From: Xenophilus sp. Marseille-Q4582
GTDB taxonomy: Bacteria > Pseudomonadota > Gammaproteobacteria > Burkholderiales > Burkholderiaceae_C
Assembly: GCF_916700565.1 (NCBI RefSeq)
Contig: NZ_CAKAKO010000009.1
Coordinates: forward strand, 27,372 to 91,371
Reading direction: 5' to 3'
Length of the DNA: 64,000 bases
Within the stretch, counting starts at the first letter, position 1; each line of letters opens with the position of its first letter. Below are positions 1 through 8,436 of this stretch, one piece after another. The notes under the pieces are model-generated. The model saw nothing but the letters and a program-made list of their open reading frames with translations, ran no database searches and was not told the origin of the DNA. Made by a program: the position numbers and the translations under genes.

Positions 1-729
1 GGCTACGGCGACCCGCTGGACGGCTGGCGCATGGCGCAGATGTGGGAACTGTTCGGCCCCGGCATCGCGCACAGCCACGACGCGCAGCAATGGTCGGAAT
101 GGTGGACGCTCTGGCGCCGCATCGCGGGCGGGCTCGACGCCCAGGCGCAGGAGATGGTCTACGAGGTCATCGCCTACTACCTGCAGCCCGCAGGCGGCAC
201 CGACGTCGAAAAGCCCGAGGGCCCGCCCATGCAGGCGCTGGACGCGTTGCTGCGCATGGCCGCCAGCTTCGAGCGCATAGGCACCGCGCACAAGACCCAG
301 TTCGGCGGCTGGCTGCTGCAGCGGCTGGAGGCTGCGGGCCGGCCGCCTGGCAAGGCAGGCTCCACCGCCGAACTCTGGTGGGCGCTGGGCCGCCTGGGCG
401 CGCGGCAGCCGCTTTACGCGAGCGCGCACCACGCGGTGCCGGCCCTTGTCGCCGAGGCCTGGCTGGCGCGCATCGCCACCGATCACCCGGACTGGCCCCG
501 CCATGAGCCTGCCGCCTTCGCCGTGGCCCAGATCGCGCGCGCCACTGGCGACCGCGCGCGCGACCTGCCGCAGGCCCTGCGCCAGCAGATCGCCCGCCAG
601 CTGGAAGCCGCGCGCGCAGCGCCGAGCTGGGTCGCCATGGTGCGCGAAGTGCGCATGCTGGACGAAGCCGACCAGCGCCGCGTGTTCGGCGATGCGCTGC
701 CGCCGGGGCTGGTGCTGCTGTGGGATTGA
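1..729 (+). CDS. Hsp70-family protein, C-terminal part (5' end outside window)
   Basis: The frame is open from the first base, so the start lies upstream; the first Met in the window (31) is not a convincing start. The roughly 240 visible residues are rich in Trp and Ala (WSEWWTLWRRIAGG near the front, LPPGLVLLWD at the end). They resemble the helical C-terminal domain (DUF3731 type) that follows the ATPase domain in a bacterial Hsp70 subfamily distinct from DnaK. No ATPase motif is visible because that half is missing. A DnaJ-like gene lies 4 kb downstream on the other strand and could be its partner, which is inference. It converges on the HipA-family gene 29 bp away. Confidence 0.7.
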   Translation, partial: GYGDPLDGWRMAQMWELFGPGIAHSHDAQQWSEWWTLWRRIAGGLDAQAQEMVYEVIAYYLQPAGGTDVEKPEGPPMQALDALLRMAASFERIGTAHKTQFGGWLLQRLEAAGRPPGKAGSTAELWWALGRLGARQPLYASAHHAVPALVAEAWLARIATDHPDWPRHEPAAFAVAQIARATGDRARDLPQALRQQIARQLEAARAAPSWVAMVREVRMLDEADQRRVFGDALPPGLVLLWD

Positions 730-758
730 GCGGCCGGGCCGGCTCGCACGGGCGGTCT

Positions 759-2156
759 TCAGGCGCGCTCGCGCAGCGTCTCCAACTGCTGCGCATGCGC
801 CCGGCAGGCGGCACGGAAGGCTTCGCTGATGCGCGCATCGCTGGCCGCCTCGCGCCAGAAGGCCAGCGCGGCCGTGCAGGCCTCCAGCCAGGCGACGCGC
901 TGCGCGGGCAGCGGCAGGCTGAACTCCGGGGCGCGCGTGGGCACTTCGCCGCCGGGCAGCGGCGCGTGGCGCATGGGCAGCATGTCGTAGACGGGAGCGA
1001 GCCGAAGCGCGCCCTGCCCGTCGGGCATGAAGGCGAGATTGCCCGCATGCATGTCGGTGTTGGCGATGAGGCGGCCGAACCACCACAGGCGTTGCACGGC
1101 CGCCTGCTGCGCCGCATCCAGCAGGCCCAGGTCGCCGAGGCGGGCGGCCACCTGCGGCCAGTCGGCGCGCAGGCTGCCCACGAACGCGGCATCGATCACG
1201 TCCAGCGCCGCCAGCGGGCTGCGGCCCGCCTCGCCGTGCCGGTCGAAGCGCTCCACCTCGAGGAAGGTGCGCCCTTCGCCTTGCAGCACGCGGCTGCGCG
1301 CGCCCCGCAGGCCCGGCAGCCGCGCCACCTGCTGCAGCGCCAGGTGCTCGCACACCAGCAGGTCGGACCAGCGGCGCACTGTGGCCGACGGCTCCTGGCC
1401 GGAGAACTTGACGATGACATGGGGCGTGGCCGCATCGGCCAGCACGCGCCGGGCCGTGAATTTCGGGAACTCGCCTGCGGCGCTGGAGCCCGGCACGCCG
1501 CTGGCCACGGCCTGGGCCGCCTGCGCCGCGTAATGCGCGATCACGCCGGACTCGGGCACCGGCTCCGTACCCGGCACGTTCCCCGCGCGTTCGGCCAGCC
1601 ACTGGGTGCAGGCGCCGTCGCCCACGATCAGGTCGCCGCTGAGGTCGGCACCCGCCTGGCTCATGGCGAACAGCGCGTCTTCATCGCTCCATTGGCCCGG
1701 GTCGAGGGGCACCTGCAGCCGCTGGTGTTCGGCCCGCGCGAACTGCCGCCCCATGTAGCCCTGCGGGCGCATCTGGTGCAGCGGATAGGGCAAGCCGGGC
1801 CACCAGCCGTCGCGCGCCTCTTCGGGCACCGGCCAGGCCGTCGCCGACAGGTCCATCCAGCAGCCCTCGGGGCGCACCAGCGTGAGCATGCCGACGAGGT
1901 GCAGCCGGCCTTCCGGATCGACGGCGTGAACGGGCTGCCGGGCCGGCCCGCCGCGCAAGGGCCGCGCCAATGCGTAGCGCGTGCGGCGCGCCTTGCCCGC
2001 CGTCAGCAGTTCGTCGGCGGGCAGCCGGGCCAGCAGGCGCTGCACGGTCGGCACGCTGACGCCGAGCGCGGCCGCCAGCTCGGGCGTGCTGGCGGCCGCC
2101 TGCCGCGCCAGTTGCTGGCGCAGGGCTTCGGGGCTCGAAATGGCAGCGGCAGGCAT
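759..2156 (-). CDS. yjjJ: HipA-family serine/threonine kinase, YjjJ type
   Basis: A 465-residue HipA-fold protein. An N-terminal helix-turn-helix lies at about residues 20-45 (ELAAALGVSVPTVQRLLARL). The kinase parts follow: a HipA-style Gly loop GEFPKF (228-233), the nucleotide-binding Lys in VIVKF (K250), ERFDR (302-306), the catalytic loop NTDMHAGN (366-373, Asp368) and the metal-binding APVYDML (387-393, Asp391). HipA proteins phosphorylate targets such as tRNA synthetases and are normally neutralised by a HipB repressor. No hipB-like gene is adjacent; the fused DNA-binding domain may take that role, as in the orphan YjjJ subgroup. The start is the ATG at 2156, just downstream of a palindromic AT-rich promoter region. 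All kinase residues are present, so it is probably active. The cellular target is unknown. Confidence 0.85.
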   Translation of the reverse strand: MPAAAISSPEALRQQLARQAAASTPELAAALGVSVPTVQRLLARLPADELLTAGKARRTRYALARPLRGGPARQPVHAVDPEGRLHLVGMLTLVRPEGCWMDLSATAWPVPEEARDGWWPGLPYPLHQMRPQGYMGRQFARAEHQRLQVPLDPGQWSDEDALFAMSQAGADLSGDLIVGDGACTQWLAERAGNVPGTEPVPESGVIAHYAAQAAQAVASGVPGSSAAGEFPKFTARRVLADAATPHVIVKFSGQEPSATVRRWSDLLVCEHLALQQVARLPGLRGARSRVLQGEGRTFLEVERFDRHGEAGRSPLAALDVIDAAFVGSLRADWPQVAARLGDLGLLDAAQQAAVQRLWWFGRLIANTDMHAGNLAFMPDGQGALRLAPVYDMLPMRHAPLPGGEVPTRAPEFSLPLPAQRVAWLEACTAALAFWREAASDARISEAFRAACRAHAQQLETLRERA

Positions 2157-2164
2157 TGATCTGA

Positions 2165-2200
2165 AGAGATTATTGATTCGATTCTAATCAATAAATCTCT
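2165..2200 (-). promoter_or_regulatory. Inverted repeat at the yjjJ promoter
   Basis: AGAGATTATTGATT (2165-2178) faces AATCAATAAATCTCT (2186-2200). The two arms are complementary except for one extra T, with a 7-bp spacer. The spacer region reads TAGAAT on the minus strand, a fair -10 box. The repeat begins 8 bp upstream of the yjjJ start and is strikingly AT-rich for this genome. The likely use is an autoregulatory operator bound by the kinase's own helix-turn-helix, which is inference. Confidence 0.5.
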
Positions 2201-2246
2201 TTCAAATCATATGCATAGACAAATCACGCGGCCTGATGTGATGGGA

Positions 2247-4625
2247 TTATTTGCGCAATCCCTGCAGCTTGGCGAAGGCATTGGCCATCTGGCCTGCGGG
2301 CTGCGGCGAATTGTCCCGGCGCGAACCGTGGCTCTGCGGGCTGCGGCCCGCGCCTTCGAAGCGGTTCTCGCGGGGCCCGTCGCGCCGCGCGGGCGACGCA
2401 TCCAGCCGCATCGACAGACCGATGCGCTTGCGGGCCACGTCCACTTCCATCACCTTGACCTTCACGATGTCGCCGGTCTTGACGATCTCGCGCGCATCGT
2501 TGACGAACTTGTGGGCCAGCTGGCTCACGTGGACCAGGCCGTCCTGGTGCACGCCCAGGTCCACGAAGGCGCCGAACTGGGCCACGTTGCTCACGGTGCC
2601 CTCGAGGATCATGCCTTCCTTGAGGTCGGCGATGTCCTCCACGCCCTCGTTGAAGCGCGCCACTTTGAAGTCCGGGCGCGGGTCGCGGCCGGGCTTCTCG
2701 AGTTCGCCCAGGATGTCCTTGACGGTGATGACGCCGAATTTCTCGTTGGCGAAGAGTTCGGGCTTCAGCGTCTTGAGCATCTCGGCGCGGCCCATCAGCT
2801 CGGCCACGGGCTTGCCGGTCTTTTCGATGATCTTCTCGACCACCGGGTAGGTCTCGGGGTGCACACCCGTCATGTCCAGCGGGTCGGCACCGCCGCGGAT
2901 GCGCAGGAAGCCCGCGCTCTGCTCGAAGGCCTTGGGCCCGAAGCCCGTGACTTCCATCAGCTGCTTGCGGGTGGCGAAGGCGCCATTCGCCTCGCGCCAG
3001 CGCACCACGGCCTTGGCCACGCTGGGCGTGAGGCCCGACACGCGCGACAGCAGCGGCACGCTGGCGGTGTTGAGGTCCACGCCCACGGCGTTCACGCAGT
3101 CCTCGACCACGGCGCCCAGGGTGCGCGCGAGTTCGCTCTGGTTCACGTCATGCTGGTACTGCCCCACGCCGATGCTCTTGGGGTCGATCTTCACCAGTTC
3201 GGCCAGCGGGTCCTGCAGCCGCCGCGCGATGCTGGCGGCGCCGCGCAGGCTCACGTCCACGTCGGGCATTTCCTGGCTCGCATATTCGCTGGCCGAGTAG
3301 ACCGAGGCGCCCGCCTCGCTCACCACCACCTTCTCGACCTTCATCTCGGGCGCACCGGCCTGGGCCGCCATCCTGGCCAGCAGCTTGATCAGGTCGCCGG
3401 CCAGCTTGTCGGTCTCGCGGCTGGCGGTGCCGTTGCCGATGGCGATCAGGTTCACGCCGTGCTTGGCGCACAGCTTGCCCAGGGTGTGCAGCGAGCCTTC
3501 CCAGTCCTTGCGCGGCTCGTGCGGGAAGACGGTGGCGGTGTCGACCAGCTTGCCGGTGGCATCGACCACGGCCACCTTCACGCCGGTGCGAATGCCCGGG
3601 TCCAGCCCCATCACCACGCGCGGGCCGGCCGGCGCGGCCAGCAGCAGGTCGCGCAGGTTGTCGGCGAAGACCTTGATCGCCACCTTCTCGGCCTCCTCGC
3701 GCAGCCGCGTGAACAGGTCGCGCTCGCTCGACAGGCTGAGCTTCACGCGCCAGGTCCAGGCGATGCACTTGCGGATCAGGTCGTCGGCCTTGCGGCCCGC
3801 GTGGCTCCAGCCCAGGTGCAGCGCGATGCGGCCTTCGGCCACGGTGGGCTTGCCCGGTTCGGGCTCCACCGGCAGCACCAGCTTGGCATCGAGGATCTCC
3901 AGCTGCCGTCCGCGGAACACGGCCAGCGCGCGGTGCGAAGGCACGCGGCCGATCGGTTCGTCGTAGTCGAAGTAGTCGCGGAACTTGGCGACGTCGGGGT
4001 TGTTCTCGTCCTTGCCGGCCACCAGCGAGGACTTGAGCAGGCCCTCGGCCCACAGCCATTCGCGCAGCGACTGCACCAGCGCCGGGTCTTCGGCCCAGCG
4101 CTCGGAAAGGATGTCGCGCACGCCGTCGAGCACGGCCGGCACGGTCGAGAAATCCGGGCCCGGCTTGCCGTCATCGAGCGTGGTCGCGGGCTTGAGGAAG
4201 GCCTGCGCTTCGACGGCCGGGTCCAGCGTCGGGTCGGCCAGCAGCTTGTCGGCCAGCGGCTCGATGCCGAATTCCTTCGCGATCTGGCCCTTGGTGCGGC
4301 GCTTCTGCTTGAAAGGCAGATAGATGTCTTCCAGTTCCTGCTTGGTTGGCGCGGTGGCGATGGCGATGCGCAGCGCGTCCGTGAGCTTGCCCTGCTCGTC
4401 GATGGCCTTGGCCACCGCCACGCGGCGCTCCTCCAGTTCGCGCAGGTAGGTCAGCCGCACTTCCAGCTCGCGCAACTGCGCGTCGTCCAGCCCGCCCGTG
4501 GCCTCCTTGCGGTAGCGGGCGATGAAGGGCACCGTGGCACCTCCATCCAGCAAGTCGGTCGCGGCCTGGACCTGGTGCTCGCCCACCTTCAGCTCGGTGG
4601 CGATCTGGCGAATGATCTTCTGCAT
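2247..4625 (-). CDS. tex: Tex, S1-domain transcription accessory / RNA-binding protein
   Basis: Tex-family cytoplasmic nucleic-acid-binding protein of 792 residues, the usual family length. In order: the helical Tex N-terminal region beginning MQKIIRQIATEL; a YqgF/RNase H-like central domain (VVMGLDPGIRTGVKVAVVD); helix-hairpin-helix segments (VGVDLNTASVPLLSRVSGL); and a C-terminal S1 domain (LEGTVSNVAQFGAFVDLGVH). A Gly/Arg-rich tail follows. The frame stays open for 123 codons upstream, but the ATG at 4625 matches the conserved family start. Tex proteins associate with transcription and RNA and affect expression of virulence or stress genes in several bacteria. It stands as a single gene, 90 bp from yjjJ. 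Confidence 0.95.
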   Translation of the reverse strand: MQKIIRQIATELKVGEHQVQAATDLLDGGATVPFIARYRKEATGGLDDAQLRELEVRLTYLRELEERRVAVAKAIDEQGKLTDALRIAIATAPTKQELEDIYLPFKQKRRTKGQIAKEFGIEPLADKLLADPTLDPAVEAQAFLKPATTLDDGKPGPDFSTVPAVLDGVRDILSERWAEDPALVQSLREWLWAEGLLKSSLVAGKDENNPDVAKFRDYFDYDEPIGRVPSHRALAVFRGRQLEILDAKLVLPVEPEPGKPTVAEGRIALHLGWSHAGRKADDLIRKCIAWTWRVKLSLSSERDLFTRLREEAEKVAIKVFADNLRDLLLAAPAGPRVVMGLDPGIRTGVKVAVVDATGKLVDTATVFPHEPRKDWEGSLHTLGKLCAKHGVNLIAIGNGTASRETDKLAGDLIKLLARMAAQAGAPEMKVEKVVVSEAGASVYSASEYASQEMPDVDVSLRGAASIARRLQDPLAELVKIDPKSIGVGQYQHDVNQSELARTLGAVVEDCVNAVGVDLNTASVPLLSRVSGLTPSVAKAVVRWREANGAFATRKQLMEVTGFGPKAFEQSAGFLRIRGGADPLDMTGVHPETYPVVEKIIEKTGKPVAELMGRAEMLKTLKPELFANEKFGVITVKDILGELEKPGRDPRPDFKVARFNEGVEDIADLKEGMILEGTVSNVAQFGAFVDLGVHQDGLVHVSQLAHKFVNDAREIVKTGDIVKVKVMEVDVARKRIGLSMRLDASPARRDGPRENRFEGAGRSPQSHGSRRDNSPQPAGQMANAFAKLQGLRK

Positions 4626-4936
4626 CGTCGAACGGTCTACCCTGGGGAAAAGCGCGGAAGTTTGCCATAGGGCCCCGGGGTGTCCGGGTGCCGCCGCCCT
4701 GTCCCGCGGACTTCGCCCGACGGCAGCTTCAACGTGCTGTGGATGCAGCAGCTGGCCCATGTGGACGCAGGCGGGCCGCTCCCGACCGTGGGAGCGCCCG
4801 TGGCGGCGCACCCGCTGCAGCGCGAGCCCTCGCCGCTGTTCGACCTGCTGCCGCCCTTCTGGCAGCGGCGCGTGACGCCCGTGGGCCGCTGAGCGGCCGC
4901 AAGGCGCTGCGTGTGCGCCGGCGCCTCGCGCACCGC
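4626..4936. other. 311-bp gap between tex and the DnaJ-like gene
   Basis: No convincing gene. A plus-strand frame runs 4680-4892 from a GTG (70 codons) and contains NVLWMQQLAHVDAGGP near its middle, but it lacks a good ribosome-binding site and lies opposite to both neighbours. It could be a gene remnant or chance. The tex promoter must lie in the left part of this gap; I see no strong -35/-10 pair. Confidence 0.4.
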
Positions 4937-6070
4937 TCAGGCGGGGGCGGGCTTGCGGCGCCCCGGGGCCCAGGCGGCCACCCGGCGCTGCCACTCCTGC
5001 AGCGCGGGCGGCGCGTCGGCCGCCAGGCTGGCGCTCAGCTGCTGCAGCCAGGCGTTCTGGGCATCGCTCATGGCGGCGGGAAAGACCGGCCGCAGCAGCA
5101 CCACCTGATCGGGCCGCGCCGCCTGGGCCCCGCGCCTGGGCGGAAAACCCTGGCCCGGCAGGACGTACTGCAACCGGTCACGGCGCAGGCCCAGCGGCTG
5201 CAGGCCGGCCAGCGTGGGCACCTGCACGTCCTGCTGCGCCAGCCAGGCGAAGCCGTCGACCGGCACTTCGCAGCGCAGCGTGCCATCGGCATCGACCACG
5301 AAGAAAGGATGCGCCAGCCATTGCACCGTCACCTCCAGGTCGGCGGGCGGCGCCTGGCGCCCGGCCTGGCGGCTGGGCACATGCAGCCGGTCGCCCGGCC
5401 GCACGCCGGCCGGAATCCGCACCTTCACCTCGTAGTGGCGCGACACGGTGCCCTGCCCCTGGCAGGCACTGCACACGTGGCGCACCTGGCCGCTGCCTTC
5501 GCAGGTTTCGCAGGCTTGCGCGGCGCCGGGCCAGCCGAAGAAATGGGCGCGCTGCTCGCCGCTGCCGCGGCAGGCGGCGCAGCGCAAGGTGGGGCCGGTC
5601 TGGCCCACGCCCTCGCAAGGCGCGCAGTCCTGCCGCGTCTTGCCGCGCAACACCTTCACGCAACCCGCGGCCGCTTCCTCGAGCGTGAGCTTCACGCGGC
5701 GCAGGAGGGGCTTGCGCGGCGGCGCGGCGCCTGCCGTGTCCGCCGTGCCCGCCTCGGGCGATGCGCCGGGCGGATCGGCCGCCGGCGCATCGGCGGCCCG
5801 CGCCGGTGGTGGCCCGGGCGGGGCCTCGGGTGCGTGCGCAAAGTCGGTCGGCTCTTCGTACGGCGACCAGCCCACGGGGTTGCGGAAGCCCGCCGCGCGG
5901 ATGGCGTCGAAGGCGCGGTTGATGCGCTGCATGCGCGTCACGGCCTCGGCGCTGGGGTTGCGGTCCGGGTGCCATTGCGAGGCCAGGCGCCGCCAGGCGG
6001 CCTTGATCTCGCGCTCGCTGGCCGGCTCGGCCAGCCCCAGTTCGTCGAATGCGGTCGACTTCGCGTACAC
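4937..6070 (-). CDS. DnaJ-like Hsp40 co-chaperone (atypical, no G/F linker)
   Basis: A 377-residue J-protein. The N-terminal J domain (about 5-60) keeps the essential HPD in SQWHPDRNPS, which stimulates Hsp70 ATPase. The next 60 residues are a Pro/Ala-rich linker instead of the Gly/Phe region of canonical DnaJ. A complete zinc-binding domain follows with four CxxCxGxG repeats (CAPCEGVG, CAACRGSG, CETCEGSG, CSACQGQG), then a DnaJ C-terminal substrate domain. The start is a GTG at 6070 preceded by GGGAG at good spacing. It is a paralogue, since no dnaK or grpE is adjacent. Its likely partner is the Hsp70-family gene at the left edge of the window (inference). Confidence 0.85.
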   Translation of the reverse strand: MYAKSTAFDELGLAEPASEREIKAAWRRLASQWHPDRNPSAEAVTRMQRINRAFDAIRAAGFRNPVGWSPYEEPTDFAHAPEAPPGPPPARAADAPAADPPGASPEAGTADTAGAAPPRKPLLRRVKLTLEEAAAGCVKVLRGKTRQDCAPCEGVGQTGPTLRCAACRGSGEQRAHFFGWPGAAQACETCEGSGQVRHVCSACQGQGTVSRHYEVKVRIPAGVRPGDRLHVPSRQAGRQAPPADLEVTVQWLAHPFFVVDADGTLRCEVPVDGFAWLAQQDVQVPTLAGLQPLGLRRDRLQYVLPGQGFPPRRGAQAARPDQVVLLRPVFPAAMSDAQNAWLQQLSASLAADAPPALQEWQRRVAAWAPGRRKPAPA

Positions 6071-6130
6071 CTCAACTCCCTGAATGGAATGCCCGGAGCG
6101 CCCCAGCCGCCCCGCCTGTGCCGCGCCGGG

Positions 6131-6772
6131 TCAGCCCTCGCAACGCAGCACGGCCCCGCCCTGCAGCGCGGTGATCTGCCGCGCGAGCGCCTCCGCCACG
6201 CGGGCCGTGAGCCGCTGCGCGCCCTGGGCCACGGCGTCGATGCCGCCGCTCACGGCTTCCTGGCCCGCCCAGGCGCAGCCGCCCGCGTCCGTGCCATCGG
6301 GTCGGCGCAGCCGCCATTGCAGGCGGGTGTCGACCTGCGCGTCCTCCACCGCCTCAAAGGCCTGCACCTGCACGCCGATGCGCCACACGGCCTGGCCCGG
6401 CGTGCGGCCGCCGCGCGTCACGTCGGCGGCCCCCAGCCGCGCGGCCACGCCGCTGCCCAGCGCGTCGCGCAATTCCTGCTCGAACGAGGAGGCCCAGCGG
6501 TGCTGCTCCAGCACCCGCACCTCGGCCGCCCCCGCGCTGCGCAGCACCATCTGCGGCCGCGCCAGGCGTTCGGGCACGCCGACGGGCGCCACCTCGATGG
6601 CGAGCGGCGCATGCGCGGCCGCGGCGGCGGCAGGCAGGCCGTGCGGCGACGGAGCCAGCGTGTAATAGCGGTCGGGCACGCTGGCGCACCCCGCCAGCAG
6701 CAGGGCGGCTGCCCAGGCAGCGCCCGTGGCCAGGCGCCCTGCGGGCGTCCAGGCTTCAGCAAAACGTCTCAT
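6131..6772 (-). CDS. pqiC: PqiC-type auxiliary lipoprotein of the pqi lipid-transport system
   Basis: A 213-residue lipoprotein with a signal peptide ending in the lipobox LLAGC, which predicts anchoring in the outer membrane. SVPDRYYTL just after the Cys is typical of the ABC-transport auxiliary lipoprotein family (PqiC, formerly DUF330). In Escherichia coli PqiC is an outer-membrane partner of the PqiB tunnel. The ATG overlaps the stop of pqiB by 4 bp, so translation is probably coupled. It is the last gene of a four-gene operon. Confidence 0.88.
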   Translation of the reverse strand: MRRFAEAWTPAGRLATGAAWAAALLLAGCASVPDRYYTLAPSPHGLPAAAAAAHAPLAIEVAPVGVPERLARPQMVLRSAGAAEVRVLEQHRWASSFEQELRDALGSGVAARLGAADVTRGGRTPGQAVWRIGVQVQAFEAVEDAQVDTRLQWRLRRPDGTDAGGCAWAGQEAVSGGIDAVAQGAQRLTARVAEALARQITALQGGAVLRCEG

Positions 6773-8436
6773 CGGCTCGGATCCTTGGGCTTGCCGCGCA
6801 GCAGCGATTCGGGATGGCGTTCCAGGTAGTCGGTCAGCACGCGCACCGAGGCGGCCGTGCGCGACAGCTCCTGCAGGGTCTGGCGCAGGTCCTGCTGCAG
6901 CGGCGCGTCTTCGGCCAGCGTGCGGCCGGCGGTGTCGATGGTCTTGCGCGCGTCCTTCAGGGCGGCGGCGATCTCGGGCGTCACGTCGTTGCGGATCGCC
7001 GTCACCGTGCTCTCCGCCGCGGTCAGCGTGCTGTTGAGCGTGGCCAGCGACTTGCGCGCATCGGCCGCCAGTTCCTCGAAGGGAATGCGGTTGATCTTGG
7101 TGGCGATCTCCTGCACCTGCGATTGCAGCTCGTCCAGGCTGTTGGCCACCGTGGGCAGTTCGATGGGCGTCTGCTCGGTGTCCACCTTGACCGGCTTTTC
7201 CTTGGGGAAGAAGTCCAGGGCCACGTAGTTCTGGCCCGTCAGCAGGTTGCCGGTGCGCAGTTGCGCACGCAGGCCGCGCTCGACCAGGAAGCGCAGGCGC
7301 TCGGCCTGGGTGAAGCGCGACTCGGCCGCCGGCTGCGCGCCGCCCTGGCCGCTGACGTCGGCGCGGCGCAGCCGGTCGGGGTAGATGGTGACCAGCACGG
7401 GCATGCGGAACTCGCGCTCGGCGCGGTCGAACTGCACGCCGATCGAGCGCACCTCGCCGATCACCACGCCGCGGAAGTCCACCGGCGCGCCCGGCGACAG
7501 GCCGCGCAGCGACTGGTTGAAGTACAGCAGCAGGGTCTGCGCCGGCCCGTCCGGCGGCTTCATGGCCGTGGCCTCGTCCTCGGCCAGCGCGAAGGCGGCT
7601 TCGGGCTCCGCCAGCGGACCCATCTGGTCGTCGGGCGCCTGGAAGGCCACGCCGCCCAGCAGGATGGTGGCCAGCGATTGCGTGCGCAGCGTGACGCCGC
7701 TCGCGCCCACCTGCACGTCCACGCCGCTGGCATGCCAGAAGCGCGTGTTGACGCCCACGAAGCGGTCGTAGGGCGCGTTGACGAAGGCGCGCAGGGTGAC
7801 GCCGCGTCCGTCCTCGTCCAGCGTGTACGAGGCGATCTGGCCGACCTTGATGCGGCGGTAGTACACCGGCGAGCCGATGTCCAGCGAGCCGATGTCGCGC
7901 GCGCGCAGGGTGAACTGGCGGCCCTGCGCGTCGCGCGTCACGATGGGCGGCGTTTCCAGCCCGTCGAACTCCTCGCTGGTCTCGGCCTCCACGCCCGCGT
8001 CGGCCCCGATGTAGGCGCCCGAGAGCAAGGTGCCCAGGCCCGAGATGCCCGAGGTGTCCAGGCGCGGTCGCACCACCCAGTAGCGCGCGTCCTTGGCGGT
8101 GAAGCCTTCGGCAGCGTCCTTGTCCAGCTGCACCAGCACGCGCACATGCGTGCGGTCGCGCGCCAGGCGGATGCTCTGCACGGTGCCGATCTGCACGTCC
8201 TTGTACTTGACGGCCGTCTTGTTGGCCTCCAGCCCTTCGGCGGTCTGGAAGGTCAGGATGATTTCGGGCCCGCGGTTCCAGAGGATCTTGGCCACCAGCG
8301 TGATGCCCACGAGGGCCGCCACGATGGGAATGAGCCAGATCAGCGACGGCACCCAGTCGCGCCGGCGCACCACGCGGGGTTCGGCCAGGGCGGGAGCGGC
8401 GGCGGAAGGCGAATCGGATCGGGGCGCTTCAGTCAT
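6769..8436 (-). CDS. pqiB: PqiB, MCE-domain periplasm-spanning lipid-transport protein
   Basis: 555 residues, close to E. coli PqiB (546). One N-terminal transmembrane segment (about 33-55, WVPSLIWLIPIVAALVGI) is followed by three MCE/MlaD modules (about 55-130, 165-230, 300-390) and a long helical C-terminus (about 430-550). The family forms hexameric tubes joining inner and outer membranes. MTEAPRSD at 8436 is chosen as the start because it overlaps the upstream pqiA stop by 8 bp (ATGACTGA). An upstream in-frame start would extend far into that gene. Confidence 0.92.
   Translation of the reverse strand: MTEAPRSDSPSAAAPALAEPRVVRRRDWVPSLIWLIPIVAALVGITLVAKILWNRGPEIILTFQTAEGLEANKTAVKYKDVQIGTVQSIRLARDRTHVRVLVQLDKDAAEGFTAKDARYWVVRPRLDTSGISGLGTLLSGAYIGADAGVEAETSEEFDGLETPPIVTRDAQGRQFTLRARDIGSLDIGSPVYYRRIKVGQIASYTLDEDGRGVTLRAFVNAPYDRFVGVNTRFWHASGVDVQVGASGVTLRTQSLATILLGGVAFQAPDDQMGPLAEPEAAFALAEDEATAMKPPDGPAQTLLLYFNQSLRGLSPGAPVDFRGVVIGEVRSIGVQFDRAEREFRMPVLVTIYPDRLRRADVSGQGGAQPAAESRFTQAERLRFLVERGLRAQLRTGNLLTGQNYVALDFFPKEKPVKVDTEQTPIELPTVANSLDELQSQVQEIATKINRIPFEELAADARKSLATLNSTLTAAESTVTAIRNDVTPEIAAALKDARKTIDTAGRTLAEDAPLQQDLRQTLQELSRTAASVRVLTDYLERHPESLLRGKPKDPSR

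Noticed and set aside
759..2156. Two-gene hipBA toxin-antitoxin module
   Set aside because: No hipB-like gene on either side; the helix-turn-helix is within the kinase protein itself.
720..2159. Long plus-strand open frame opposite yjjJ
   Set aside because: A shadow of the real gene: GC-rich codons rarely give stops on the other strand. Its composition is His/Arg/Gly with no fold or motif.
2211..4670. 819-codon plus-strand open frame opposite tex
   Set aside because: Antisense shadow of tex; low-complexity His/Ala/Gly content and no motifs.
4680..4892. 70-residue plus-strand frame between tex and the DnaJ-like gene
   Set aside because: GTG start without ribosome-binding site, opposite to its neighbours, no known fold. 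Kept only as a note on the gap.
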